A stretch of DNA of 64,000 nucleotides from Kushneria avicenniae (GCF_900112585.1 NZ_FOLY01000003.1:1-64000); one strand, 5' to 3'; positions 35,260 through 43,819 are shown, counted from the stretch's first letter. The notes: generated from the sequence alone by a model not told the origin. Made by a program: numbers and translations.

Positions 35260-35303
35260 TCCTCAAGGCAGCCATTCGACAGGAACAGCGTGACAGGAGC
35301 CTC

Positions 35304-36026
35304 ATGAACGATACTCGTCAGTTCCATCTGCTGGCCGGGCTCGCGACCGGGCGCGACGCCCGCAGCGATGACGCCATCTATCAGTCGTTGTGGGAAGCCA
35401 TCGTGGAGCATCGTCTTTCTCCTGGCGCCCGTCTGCCGGAAGACGCACTGGCTGGTGCCTTCGGGGTGAGTCGCACCATGATTCGCCGCGTGCTTCAGCG
35501 CCTGGCGCTGGAGCAGCTGGTGACGCTTCGCACTCATCGCGGTGCCCAGATCACCAGTCCCACTCCCAGCGAGGCACGCGATGTTTTCAGAGCACGCCGA
35601 CTGCTTGAAGGAGCATTGCTGACCGAGGTTGTCGGCAACATCAAACCTGCGGATCTACAGGCCCTGGCGCAGATTGCCGACCAGGAGCATCACGCATCAC
35701 GTGAACAGGCGATCCGTCTGTCGGCCCGCTTCCACACGCGACTGATGGCAATGGCCGGCAATGCGTCTCTGTCGGAGGCGCTGTCCCAGCTGATCTCGCG
35801 CACCTCGCTGATCATTGCCGTCTACGGTCGCGGCCAGGCCGGCTGCCCCTGTGAGCATCACACGCTGATCAAGCTGCTGGAGACCCATGATCTCGCCGCT
35901 CTTCAGAAATGGATGCATGAACACCTGACAGGCATCGAGGCGAGCCTTGATTTCACCGCCAGCGGTGATGCTCTGCCCGATTTCGAACACCTTTTTGGCC
36001 ACCATCGCGAGCAAAACGCGTCATGA
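35304..36026 (+). CDS. GntR-family (FadR/FCD subfamily) regulator of ureide use
   Basis: 240 residues from ATG 35304 (MNDTRQFHLLAG), which has CAGGAGCCTC upstream; the frame is open from 35229 but covers the operator. Winged helix at about 22-85 (AIYQSLWEAIVEHRLSPGARLPEDALAGAFGVSRTMIRRVLQRL), then a helical FCD ligand domain (FRARRLLEGALLTEV, RLSARFHTRLMAMAGN, CEHHTLIKLLETHD with metal-type His residues). First gene of the operon with the racemase and PuuE, joined by ATGA overlaps. It probably binds TTGTATACAA at its own promoter and the related site at the NCS1 promoter, with a ureide as ligand. Confidence 0.87.
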   Translation: MNDTRQFHLLAGLATGRDARSDDAIYQSLWEAIVEHRLSPGARLPEDALAGAFGVSRTMIRRVLQRLALEQLVTLRTHRGAQITSPTPSEARDVFRARRLLEGALLTEVVGNIKPADLQALAQIADQEHHASREQAIRLSARFHTRLMAMAGNASLSEALSQLISRTSLIIAVYGRGQAGCPCEHHTLIKLLETHDLAALQKWMHEHLTGIEASLDFTASGDALPDFEHLFGHHREQNAS

Positions 36027-36778
36027 CGTCTCATACCCCCACCATTTGTGTCATCAACCCCAACACCAGCACCGCCATGAGCGAGGGCATCGCCACCAGC
36101 GCCCGTCGAGTGTCTCGCGGCGAGATTCTCATGCACACCTCGCGCCATGGCCCGGCCAGTCTCGAAGGTCACTTTGACGAAGCCATCGCTGTGCCCGGAC
36201 TGCTGGAGCGCATCATCGAAACCGAAAATGGCGACACTCGCGTCAACGGCTACTTGATCGCCTGTTTCGGCGACCCGGGGCTGGCCGCGGCCCGCGAAGT
36301 AGCCTCGGTGCCCGTGATGGGTGTGGCCGAAGCCGGCATGCAGATGGCAGCCATGGTGGCGCGGCGCTTTTCGGTAGTCACCACGCTGGGGCGCACGCTG
36401 CCGATCGCCGAACGGCTGCTGCACGAATACGGCAAGCGCGAGCAGTGCGCCGGCCTGCACGCCTGTGAGCTGCCGGTGGCCGCCTTTGAATCCGAGGATG
36501 ACAGTGTCTACGAGACTCTGCTCGCTGCCTGCCGTGAAGCGCTCAAAACCGATGGCAGCGACACTGTCCTGCTGGGGTGTGCCGGCATGAGCGAGCTGGC
36601 CGAGCGTCTGGGCCAGGCCCTCGGCGTACCGGTCATTGACGGCGTCACCGCCGGAGTCGCCCTGCTGGAGGCGGTCAGCGCCACCGGCTACCCGGTGTCG
36701 AAGCACAACGACCGTGCCGTCCCGATCGCCAAGCCCATTCGCGGCGCCTTTGAACACCTGAGCCGGAGCATGTCATGA
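36023..36778 (+). CDS. Allantoin/hydantoin racemase (Asp/Glu racemase superfamily)
   Basis: 251-residue cofactor-independent racemase. The two catalytic cysteines are C81 (IACFGDPG) and C186 (LLGCAGMSEL); ICVINPNTSTAMS is the usual N-terminus. HpxA-type members interconvert R- and S-allantoin, hydantoin racemases act on 5-substituted hydantoins. The adjoining allantoinase and allantoate amidohydrolase favour allantoin. Start overlaps the gntR stop and its own stop overlaps the puuE start (both ATGA), so the three proteins are translationally coupled. Confidence 0.88.
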   Translation: MTSHTPTICVINPNTSTAMSEGIATSARRVSRGEILMHTSRHGPASLEGHFDEAIAVPGLLERIIETENGDTRVNGYLIACFGDPGLAAAREVASVPVMGVAEAGMQMAAMVARRFSVVTTLGRTLPIAERLLHEYGKREQCAGLHACELPVAAFESEDDSVYETLLAACREALKTDGSDTVLLGCAGMSELAERLGQALGVPVIDGVTAGVALLEAVSATGYPVSKHNDRAVPIAKPIRGAFEHLSRSMS

Positions 36779-37716
36779 GTCATGATCTTTATCTGGACCA
36801 CTACCCACGCGACCTGCGCGGCTACGGCGCCAACCCGCCGGACCCGAAATGGCCGGGGCGTGCCCGGGTCGCGGTGCAGTTCGTGCTCAATTACGAGGAG
36901 GGTGGCGAGAATAACGTGCTGCATGGCGATGCCCACAGCGAGACGTTTCTCTCCGACATCATCGGCGCCGCCCCCTTCCCCGACCGCCACATGAGCCTGG
37001 AGTCGCTCTACGAGTACGGTTCACGTGCCGGGGTCTGGCGCATCCTGCGCGAGTTCGAACGCCGTAATCTGCCGCTGACCGTGTTCGGCGTGACCATGGC
37101 CATGGCACGCTATCCCGAAGTAGTCAGCGCCTTTCAGGAAGCCGGTCACGAGATTGCCTGCCACGCCCTGCGCTGGATTCACTATCAGGACATGAGCCCC
37201 GAGAAAGAGCGCACCATGATGGTGCAGGCACTTGAGCTGCATCGTGAACTGACCGGAGAGCTGCCACTGGGATGGTATACCGGGCGAGACAGCCCTAATA
37301 CCCGCACGCTGGTCGGCGAGCATGAGCACTTCCTCTACGACTCGGATTATTACGGCGATGACCTGCCCTTCTGGACACAGGTCAGCAACGCCGAAGGCAA
37401 GACACGTGATCATCTGGTAGTGCCCTACGCCCTGGACACCAACGACATGCGTTTTGCCTCACCGGGCGGCTTCAACTATGGCGACCCGTTCTTCAACTAC
37501 CTGAAGGACGCCTTTGATGTGCTCTACGAGGAAGGCGCCGAGTCGCCGAAAATGCTCTCGATCGGCCTGCACTGCCGCCTGATCGGCCGCCCCGGCCGAT
37601 TCCGCGCCCTGCAGCGGTTCCTTGACCACATCGAAGCCCATGAACATGTGTGGGTCACGCGGCGCGTGGACATCGCCCGCCACTGGCATGAGCATCACGC
37701 CCCGGTCGGGCGCTGA
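36775..37716 (+). CDS. puuE: Allantoinase, PuuE type (polysaccharide-deacetylase fold)
   Basis: 313-residue metal-independent type allantoinase opening the hydantoin ring of allantoin to allantoate. It matches PuuE: YPRDLRGYGANPPDPKWPG, VQFVLNYEEGGENNVLHGDAHSETFLS, GSRAGVWRILREFERR, GHEIACHALRWIHYQDM, YTGRDSPNTRTLV and YDSDYYGDDLPFW. No signal peptide, so it works in the cytoplasm. It uses the product of the racemase and feeds AllC, encoded on the opposite strand at 41.1 kb. No uricase or PuuD-type genes are next to it, so the route seems to begin at imported allantoin. Confidence 0.92.
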   Translation: MSHDLYLDHYPRDLRGYGANPPDPKWPGRARVAVQFVLNYEEGGENNVLHGDAHSETFLSDIIGAAPFPDRHMSLESLYEYGSRAGVWRILREFERRNLPLTVFGVTMAMARYPEVVSAFQEAGHEIACHALRWIHYQDMSPEKERTMMVQALELHRELTGELPLGWYTGRDSPNTRTLVGEHEHFLYDSDYYGDDLPFWTQVSNAEGKTRDHLVVPYALDTNDMRFASPGGFNYGDPFFNYLKDAFDVLYEEGAESPKMLSIGLHCRLIGRPGRFRALQRFLDHIEAHEHVWVTRRVDIARHWHEHHAPVGR

Positions 37717-37734
37717 TTTTCGCCCGATCAACAG

Positions 37735-37755
37735 GCCCGCCCATTCGCGGCGGGC
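37735..37755. terminator. Short hairpin between puuE and the AEC gene
   Basis: 7-bp stem GCCCGCC/GGCGGGC with a 7-base loop between convergent stops; no T-run, so only a possible terminator. Confidence 0.4.
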
Positions 37756-38657
37756 TAGCCCATCAGCAGCATCCACAGCGGTAGCGTGCCGGCGGCCAGC
37801 AGCGTCGACAGGAAGATGCTGGCGCCCACGGTATGCTGCTCTTGCCCAGGACCGGCAAACGCCAGCACATTGACGCCGATCGGATTGGCCGCAGCCAACA
37901 CCAGTACGTGCAGTGCCATCGGCGACAGCCCCGGCATGAGACTGCCCAGCGCCAGCACCAATATGGGGAAAATGGCCAGTTTGCCGATGCAAATGGCCCA
38001 GATGGTGGGTGAGGTGCGAAGCCTGTAGCGCGTCAGTCCTACCCCGACCACGATCAGTGCGCACGGCAGCCCTGCCCGAGCCAGCCAGTCCAGCAATTGC
38101 CACAGGGGTTTTGGCAATCCGAGACCGGAGACATTGATCACAACGCCCAGCAACAGCCCCACCACGATCGGATTGGCCAGCGTCTTCAGAAGGCTCAGCA
38201 CACTCGGGCGCTGCTCGCGCCCCTGCCCCAGCGCGGCATACAGCGACTGGGTCGAAAAGAGTATCAGGCTGTGCACCGCCAGCAGGGCAAAGAGATAGAC
38301 CAGGCCCTCGTGACCAAACAGCGCCGTGACCAGCGGAATGCCGATCAGAACGTTATTGGAGTAGCTTGCGGCCAGCCCGATGGTAGAGGCTTCGCCCGTG
38401 CGCCGGCGCATCACGAGGTTGAAACCGGCAAACAGCAGCAGCGCCGGGATGAAATAGACCACCAGTAACAGCGGCGAGAGCGCATCGCCCAGCGGGGCGC
38501 GGGCGATACCGGTCAACAGCAGACAGGGCAGGAAAAGCTTGAAGGTGACCCAGGAGAGTCCCCCGGCGCTGGACGGCGTCAACCACTGCCGCCAGCCCAG
38601 CACATAGCCGATCACGATCAGCGTAAAGATGGGCAGGATCGCGAGTATGGCGGCCAT
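37755..38657 (-). CDS. AEC-family transporter (auxin efflux carrier type)
   Basis: 300-residue, ten-helix membrane transporter. AEC marks are ILPIFTLIVIGYVLGWRQWL at the N-terminus, SYSNNVLIGIPLVTALFG (conserved Asn), LKTLANPIVVGLLLGVVINVSGLGLP in the middle and AAANPIGVNVLAFA near the end. Family members carry small carboxylates such as malonate, malate or lactate. It sits between ureide genes on both sides; export or import of a pathway acid (for example glyoxylate or oxalurate) is possible but only inferred from position. ATG 38657 follows TCAGGAGTCCCC. Confidence 0.8.
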   Translation of the reverse strand: MAAILAILPIFTLIVIGYVLGWRQWLTPSSAGGLSWVTFKLFLPCLLLTGIARAPLGDALSPLLLVVYFIPALLLFAGFNLVMRRRTGEASTIGLAASYSNNVLIGIPLVTALFGHEGLVYLFALLAVHSLILFSTQSLYAALGQGREQRPSVLSLLKTLANPIVVGLLLGVVINVSGLGLPKPLWQLLDWLARAGLPCALIVVGVGLTRYRLRTSPTIWAICIGKLAIFPILVLALGSLMPGLSPMALHVLVLAAANPIGVNVLAFAGPGQEQHTVGASIFLSTLLAAGTLPLWMLLMG

Positions 38658-38770
38658 GGGGACTCCTGATGGTCATGTGTCCATGGCGCGAATGAAGTGG
38701 TGGGCGCCCGGGTAGCCTTGCATCATAACCACCGGGGCGCCGTGTGCCTATGCGTGCGCGTTTTCACCTT

Positions 38771-39955
38771 TCATGCGCCGTAAACGCCGGCCCGGGCGAT
38801 CAGATAGTGATCCTGCCCCGGCGCGCCCAGCAGCGACAGCCCCCAGGGCGCGTGACCGCCGCCCTTGCGATGATCGCTCAAAAGCGGCATGGAAAGCTGC
38901 GGCGCGCCCCACAGCCCGGCCAGCGCCGTCATGCCCATCAGGTTTTCGCGATAGGTTTCAAGTGGTCGGCCCGTCAGGCTCAGCAGCGGCGCAGCCCCCG
39001 GCGCGGTGGGCATCGCCAGCAGCTGGGCGCCATCATCGCTGATGGTGCGCAGCGCCTCGATGACCTCCTTCCGGGCCCTGAGTGCAGCCTGCTCATCCAG
39101 CTCGGAAAGTTGCGCGCACCACTGAAAGCGCGCCTTGATATCGCCCGCCAGCGACGGCTGCTCACGCGTGAGCCACTCGCCGTGCACCCGCCAGATATCA
39201 CGCCCCTGCAGCACTCGAAAAGTGTGACCCAGATGGGCCAGCCACTGGCTCGACAGCGACTGCACCAGCAGGTCCTGCCGCGCGCCAAGCGTATGGTGAA
39301 AACGCGAGGCCTCTTGCGACAGCGCCTCCGGCACCAGCAGCGTCATGACGCGATCGGGGGCGCTGCCCCGGGCGGCGGGCAGCAGCACGTCGGCCACGTC
39401 AGCCAGGGTGTCATGGTCGCGGCACATCCAGCCAACCGTATCAAACGACGGCGCCAGTGGCAGCAGGCCGTCACAGCTGATCGCCCCGTGCGAGGGGCGC
39501 AGCCCCCAAAGCCCGTTATAGCTGGACGGGATACGAATCGAGCCGCCGGTATCGGTGCCCAGCCCGATCTCGGCCTCGCCGCGCGCCACGGCAATCGCCG
39601 AACCGGAACTCGAGCCGCCCGGCAGGCGATCGGGCGCCTTCGGATTGATCGGGGTGCCGTAGTGCACGTTGGCACCATTGAGGCTGTAGGCAAACTCGTC
39701 GGTCTGGGTCTTGCCGACCAAAGGCGCACCGGCACTCAAAAGCGCCTGTACGCCGGGGGCGGTGCGCCGGGCCGGGGACTGCCTAGCCGCCCAGTCGGGA
39801 TTGCCCGCACCGGTGATCTCGCCTTCGATATCGAAAAGGTCCTTCACCGCCAGCCGCAGACCGACCAGCGGGCCACGCCCCATGGCAGGCGCGTTGCACT
39901 CGGAATGGCCCTTGACCCAGACGCTGCGATCCACGCGCTCGATGACATCACTCAT
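38771..39955 (-). CDS. Amidase-signature family hydrolase in the ureide cluster
   Basis: 394 residues; ATG 39955 (MSDVIERVDRSVW) is chosen for GGGAGAGCAC upstream, leaving out an 18-residue extension. The catalytic Ser-cisSer-Lys set is visible: Lys in LRLAVKDLFDIEG, cis-Ser in PGGSSSGSAIAVA and nucleophile Ser in TDTGGSIRIPSS. The C-terminal half is shorter than in GatA. The amide substrate is not readable. Its place downstream of pucG-allC-rpiR suggests a late ureide step such as hydrolysis of oxalurate, oxamate or allophanate; this is inference. Confidence 0.82.
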   Translation of the reverse strand: MSDVIERVDRSVWVKGHSECNAPAMGRGPLVGLRLAVKDLFDIEGEITGAGNPDWAARQSPARRTAPGVQALLSAGAPLVGKTQTDEFAYSLNGANVHYGTPINPKAPDRLPGGSSSGSAIAVARGEAEIGLGTDTGGSIRIPSSYNGLWGLRPSHGAISCDGLLPLAPSFDTVGWMCRDHDTLADVADVLLPAARGSAPDRVMTLLVPEALSQEASRFHHTLGARQDLLVQSLSSQWLAHLGHTFRVLQGRDIWRVHGEWLTREQPSLAGDIKARFQWCAQLSELDEQAALRARKEVIEALRTISDDGAQLLAMPTAPGAAPLLSLTGRPLETYRENLMGMTALAGLWGAPQLSMPLLSDHRKGGGHAPWGLSLLGAPGQDHYLIARAGVYGA

Positions 39956-40145
39956 GTGCTCTCCCTTGCCCGGCAGGCGCTGTTGGGGGTTTTCATGACC
40001 CCGTTGCAACCTTCATGCCAGAACAAGCGCGCCCCTACTCACTGGCGGCGCCGGGGCGCCCGGCGGTCATCGTTGAGCACCGGGCAGACCAGAGAAATGC
40101 ACACACTCGGTGCGCAGGAGATCCGGCGCGCTCTTTTGGAATGCA

Positions 40146-40173
40146 AAAGGGCGACCCGAAGGCCGCCCTTTTT
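40146..40173. terminator. Terminator after rpiR
   Basis: 11-bp stem with one mismatch around a CGAA loop (TTCG on the minus strand), with TTTT on the minus strand and TTTTT on the plus strand. It separates rpiR from the amidase gene, 23 bases after the rpiR stop. Confidence 0.75.
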
Positions 40174-40191
40174 GACCCCGCCGATAGCGCG

Positions 40192-41031
40192 TCAGGAGAG
40201 TTCGTCAAGGCTGGAGTAGAGCTCGCTGATGGCATCAATGCGCGCGCGCCCCTCACCCAGACGCCGGTGCAACAGCGCGTTGGCGAGCAGATTGATCAGG
40301 CTCATCACCGAGGTGTAGCTGTCAAAAGCCGAGACGCTGTCCAGCGGACACTCCAGCTGCCAGGTCGGCGAGACACCGGTGGCGGCCAGGGTAGGGTCGC
40401 CGATGACCAGCGTGTCCAGACCGCGATCGCCGAGCTGTGCGAGCAGGTTTGAAAAACCATTTGCCCGGCGTCGAAAGCCCATGACGATCGCCAGCGTTCC
40501 CGGCTTTACGCCGGCCAGCTCCTCGCCCAGTGACTGACCGGGCAGCGGTGCCAGACGCACGTCGGGCCGGATCTGGATCAGCTGCTGGCGCAGGTGCAGA
40601 GCCGGCGGATAGCCGTTGCGATAGCCGATCACCAGCACCTCGGGAGCGTGATCAAGTGCCTCGATCAGCGCATCAAAGGTCGCCGAATCGATGGCGGCCA
40701 GCATCTGATGGAGATTATCGCGCTCGCGCTCGAAATGGCGTTGAAAGCGCTCCAGCCCGCTGCCCAGCGCCGTCGAGTCCGTCACCAGCGGTACGCCGTG
40801 ATAGCGCAGCTCACGGGCGTGCTGTCTTACCTCGCTGAAGCTTGCAAAGCCCAGCCGTCGAAAGAGTCGGCTGACCGTGGCCTTGGAGACGCCGGTCAAC
40901 CGGGCGATTTCGGCGGCGCTGTAGATGGCCACGTCATCGAAGTGGTCGAGGATGAACCCCGCCACCTTCTGCTCGTTGGGGGTGAGCTGGTCAAACTGCT
41001 GGCGCAGCCGCTGTCCCAGGTGCTGATCCAT
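40192..41031 (-). CDS. RpiR/MurR-family transcriptional regulator
   Basis: 279 residues. N-terminal HTH_6 domain at about 1-77 (LTPNEQKVAGFILDHFDDVAIYSAAEIARLTGVSKATVSRLFRRLGF) and a C-terminal SIS domain at about 120-260 (EVLVIGYRNGYPPALHLRQQL, GTLAIVMGFRRRANG, SVSAFDSYTSVMSLINLLANALL). SIS domains usually bind sugar phosphates, but this type also occurs in ureide clusters. Lies between allC and the amidase gene on the same strand, so it probably governs pucG-allC and the amidase, as a second regulator beside GntR and NtrC. Confidence 0.87.
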   Translation of the reverse strand: MDQHLGQRLRQQFDQLTPNEQKVAGFILDHFDDVAIYSAAEIARLTGVSKATVSRLFRRLGFASFSEVRQHARELRYHGVPLVTDSTALGSGLERFQRHFERERDNLHQMLAAIDSATFDALIEALDHAPEVLVIGYRNGYPPALHLRQQLIQIRPDVRLAPLPGQSLGEELAGVKPGTLAIVMGFRRRANGFSNLLAQLGDRGLDTLVIGDPTLAATGVSPTWQLECPLDSVSAFDSYTSVMSLINLLANALLHRRLGEGRARIDAISELYSSLDELS

Positions 41032-41059
41032 GAGGGTCCCGAAAGATGGCGTAACATCA

Positions 41060-41085
41060 CGCCCGGGCTGTCTTCGGCCCGGGCG
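41060..41085. terminator. Hairpin between allC and rpiR
   Basis: 9-bp stem CGCCCGGGC/GCCCGGGCG with an 8-base loop. No T-run; it may damp read-through from allC into rpiR. Confidence 0.45.
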
Positions 41086-41102
41086 CGGCTCAGGGCAGGG
41101 GG

Positions 41103-42332
41103 TCAGTCCACCAGCGCAGCGACGGCGGTGCTCATGGCGTTGAGCGCGTCGTCCACGTCGCGGGCCTGGACCGACTCGTCGGGATGGTGACTGATACCGC
41201 GGTCGCAGCGCACGAACAGCATGCCGATATCACAGACCGCCGCCATTGCCATGCCATCGTGCCCGGCGCCGCTGGCCAGTCGCATCACCGGGACATTGTC
41301 GCTGCCAATGGCCGTCTCGATCGACGTCGACAGCGCCTCGACAAGCTTTGGTGAACAGGCGACCGCTGGTGCCGCATGGGTCTCGTGCCAGCGCCAGACC
41401 AGACCACGGGTCTCCCCGATGCGGTCACAGGTCTCGCGAATGGCGGCAAGCGTACGGTCGCGGTCCTCGTCGCGCTCGGCGCGAATATCAAGGCTCATGC
41501 GCACCTCGCCGGGAATGACGTTGACCGCGCCGGGAAAGGTCTCCAGCGAGCCAACCGTCGCGACGATGCCGGCGGCGCGTGCCAGCGTCTCGATGGCCAC
41601 CACCGCTTCGGCCGCACCACACAGCGCATCACGGCGCAGCGTCAGCGGCGTGGTACCGGCATGACCGGCCTCACCGCCGATCGTGATGCTGAAACGCCGG
41701 GCACCGGCAATTGCCGTGACCACGCCCAGTGAGCGGCGCTCGGCTTCCAGCACCGGCCCCTGCTCGATATGCGCTTCCAGATAGCCGGCCATGCTTTCGG
41801 GGGCACGGGCGGCCTCATGCACGCGCTCGGGGTCGAGACCGAAATCGAGGAACGCCTGGCGCAGGGTCACGCCGTCGCGGCCGACGATCTCCCACCACGC
41901 CGGATCCCAGGTACCGGCCACGGCGCGGCTGCCCAGAAGCGCCGTGCCGAACCGGGTACCCTCCTCGTCGGCAAAGGCCACCACATCCACCGAGCGTTTC
42001 GGACGCTGCCCGGCGGCGTTGAGACGCGCCGCTACGCCGATCGCCAGCAGCACGCCCAGAGGGCCATCAAAACGCCCGGCGTTGATGACGCTGTCACTGT
42101 GCGAGCCCAGCACCAGCGCCGCCAGTGACGGGTCGCTGCCTTCCAGCCGCCCCCACTGGTTGCCGGCAGCATCCTGCCAGGTCTGCATCCCGGCATCCTG
42201 CATCCACCGCGCCAGCTGCGCGTTGGCACGGGCGTGTTCCGGCGTCAGGTAGCAGCGCGTGAGCTGTCCTTCATCAGCCGAGATGGCAGCGAGCTGGTCA
42301 CAGGCCGCAACGATCGCTTCACCGTTATGCAT
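41103..42332 (-). CDS. allC: Allantoate amidohydrolase / N-carbamoylase (M20 family)
   Basis: 409-residue dimetal hydrolase of the AllC/hydantoinase-carbamoylase group. Metal ligands and motifs are GSHSDSVINAGRFDGPLGV, FADEEGTRFGTALLGSRAV, EAHIEQGPVLEA, GEAGHAGTTPL in the dimerisation domain, SGAGHDGMAMA and a late RGISHHPDE. It removes ammonia and CO2 from allantoate to give ureidoglycine. ATG 42332 fits better than 42347 because GCGGGGAATACCC precedes it; the start sits inside the end of pucG (8-base overlap). Some relatives act on N-carbamoyl amino acids or beta-ureidopropionate; PucG and PuuE next door support allantoate. Confidence 0.87.
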   Translation of the reverse strand: MHNGEAIVAACDQLAAISADEGQLTRCYLTPEHARANAQLARWMQDAGMQTWQDAAGNQWGRLEGSDPSLAALVLGSHSDSVINAGRFDGPLGVLLAIGVAARLNAAGQRPKRSVDVVAFADEEGTRFGTALLGSRAVAGTWDPAWWEIVGRDGVTLRQAFLDFGLDPERVHEAARAPESMAGYLEAHIEQGPVLEAERRSLGVVTAIAGARRFSITIGGEAGHAGTTPLTLRRDALCGAAEAVVAIETLARAAGIVATVGSLETFPGAVNVIPGEVRMSLDIRAERDEDRDRTLAAIRETCDRIGETRGLVWRWHETHAAPAVACSPKLVEALSTSIETAIGSDNVPVMRLASGAGHDGMAMAAVCDIGMLFVRCDRGISHHPDESVQARDVDDALNAMSTAVAALVD

Positions 42333-43566
42333 GGGTATTCCCCGCATGCTGCTGATAGTACTCGCGCGCAGCGCCCGCGCCGCTGCCGGCCGTGATGCTG
42401 ACGCCGGCCTGACGCAGTACTTCCTCGAGCGCGGAAAGCGTGGTCATGACGGTGTCGCGACGGGCGTTGTAGCCCATGGTGCCGATGCGCCAGATGCGAC
42501 CGTGCAGCGGACCGAAGGAGGTGCCGATCTCGATGGCGTAGTCTTCCAGCAGCGTGCGACGCAGCACTTCGCCCTCCACGCCGTCGGGAATGTAGATGCC
42601 GACCACATTGTTCATGCGATGGGCCTGATCACCGAACAGCTCAAGCCCCATGGCCGACAGCCCTGCCGTGAGCGCGCTGCCATGCAGGGCGTGCCGGGCG
42701 ATGGCCTGATCCATGCCTTCATTGACCAGCAGTCGGGCACATTCACGCGCGCCGTAGAGCATGCTGGTGGCTTCGGTATGGTGGTTCAGACGCGCTTCAC
42801 CCCAGTAATCAAGGATCATGCCAAGGTCGAAGTAGTTCGAGCGAATGCGCTCGCCCCGGCCACCGTCATGGCCAGTACCGACCAGACCGGCTTCAACGTG
42901 CGAGCGGGCGCGGATGCGCTCGACGGCGCGCGGCGACAGCGTCGTCGGTGCGCTGCCGGAGGGGCCGGCCAGGCACTTCTGCAGACCGGCGGTGACGGCG
43001 TCGAGCTGCCAGGCATCGGTGTCCAGCACGTTGCCCGCCAGCGAGGCAGTAGCATCGGTATAAAAGAGCACGTCATGCGCGCGGCAGATCCGGCCGATCT
43101 CTTCCAGCGGCTGGCACATGGTGGTCGAGGTATCGCCCTGCACCATGGCGAGTACCTTCGGATTCACCTCGCGAATGGCGGTTTCGACCTGCTCGGGCGT
43201 AAAGACCTCGCCCCACTCGACCTCGATGATGTGCACCTCGGCGCCGGCGCGTTCGGCGATTTCGCGCAGTAGATGGCCAAAGCGGCCGAACACCGGCACC
43301 AGCACCCGGTCACCCGGCTCGATCAGCGACACCAGAACGGCCTCGATGCCGGCGCGCGATGTGCCGTCAATCAAAAGTGTGGCGTCGTTTGTTGTGCGAA
43401 AGACCTCGCGATAGAGCGCCTGGGTATCGTTCATGCAGGCGGTCATCGCCGGGTCATACTGGCCGATCAGCGGTGCAGACATGGCGCGCAGCACGCGCGG
43501 GTCGGCGTTGATCGGGCCGGGGCCCATCAGAAGACGTGTGGGGGGATTGAAGGACTCAAGCGACAT
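42325..43566 (-). CDS. pucG: Ureidoglycine-glyoxylate aminotransferase type (class V, PucG-like)
   Basis: 413-residue PLP aminotransferase, fold type I. The PLP lysine is in TAGLQKCLAGPSG, the phosphate-binding loop is in DGTSRAGIEAVL, and FYTDATASLAGN holds the ring-binding Asp. It resembles B. subtilis PucG, which moves the amino group of ureidoglycine to glyoxylate, giving glycine and oxalurate. Close relatives are serine/alanine-glyoxylate aminotransferases; position before allC decides for PucG. ATG 43566 has GAGGTTGCCTGCC upstream; the TTG at 43575 is an unlikely start. First gene of pucG-allC. Confidence 0.85.
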   Translation of the reverse strand: MSLESFNPPTRLLMGPGPINADPRVLRAMSAPLIGQYDPAMTACMNDTQALYREVFRTTNDATLLIDGTSRAGIEAVLVSLIEPGDRVLVPVFGRFGHLLREIAERAGAEVHIIEVEWGEVFTPEQVETAIREVNPKVLAMVQGDTSTTMCQPLEEIGRICRAHDVLFYTDATASLAGNVLDTDAWQLDAVTAGLQKCLAGPSGSAPTTLSPRAVERIRARSHVEAGLVGTGHDGGRGERIRSNYFDLGMILDYWGEARLNHHTEATSMLYGARECARLLVNEGMDQAIARHALHGSALTAGLSAMGLELFGDQAHRMNNVVGIYIPDGVEGEVLRRTLLEDYAIEIGTSFGPLHGRIWRIGTMGYNARRDTVMTTLSALEEVLRQAGVSITAGSGAGAAREYYQQHAGNTHA

Positions 43567-43585
43567 GGCAGGCAACCTCGTTACG

Positions 43586-43656
43586 ATCGTTTCATAACGA
43601 TGCTATAGGAAACCATGGTTGCAGCGCGACCCCCTGATGATTGATTTTTATCATCA
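43586..43656. promoter_or_regulatory. Inverted repeats in the pucG / TAXI divergent promoter region
   Basis: ATCGTT-TCAT-AACGAT (43586-43601) lies 20 bases before the pucG ATG. TGATGAT-N8-ATCATCA (43635-43656) lies further out and contains TTGAT-TTTT-ATCAT, one base off the FNR/Anr consensus. Either could be an RpiR or Anr site; no NtrC or sigma-54 match was found here. Confidence 0.4.
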
Positions 43657-43819
43657 CCCCGGGGCCAGAACGCTGATCGAGCGAGCGCATCAAGCTTTTA
43701 TGAAACTTAACCTAGTAGGATGGTCGTTTTGCAGTGTCATGATTGCAGCAGTAACGTAGCGTCACCGGACAGGCGTTGCCTGTCACAAGGGATAACAAGC
43801 CATAAAAAGGAACCTTCCC

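Noticed and set aside
38744-40219. 491-codon + strand frame opposite the amidase
   Set aside because: Shadow; amidase-signature motifs are on the minus strand.
43700-43740. Sigma-54 promoter for the TAXI gene
   Set aside because: GG and GC near 43720 are not ten bases apart and the -24 half does not fit.
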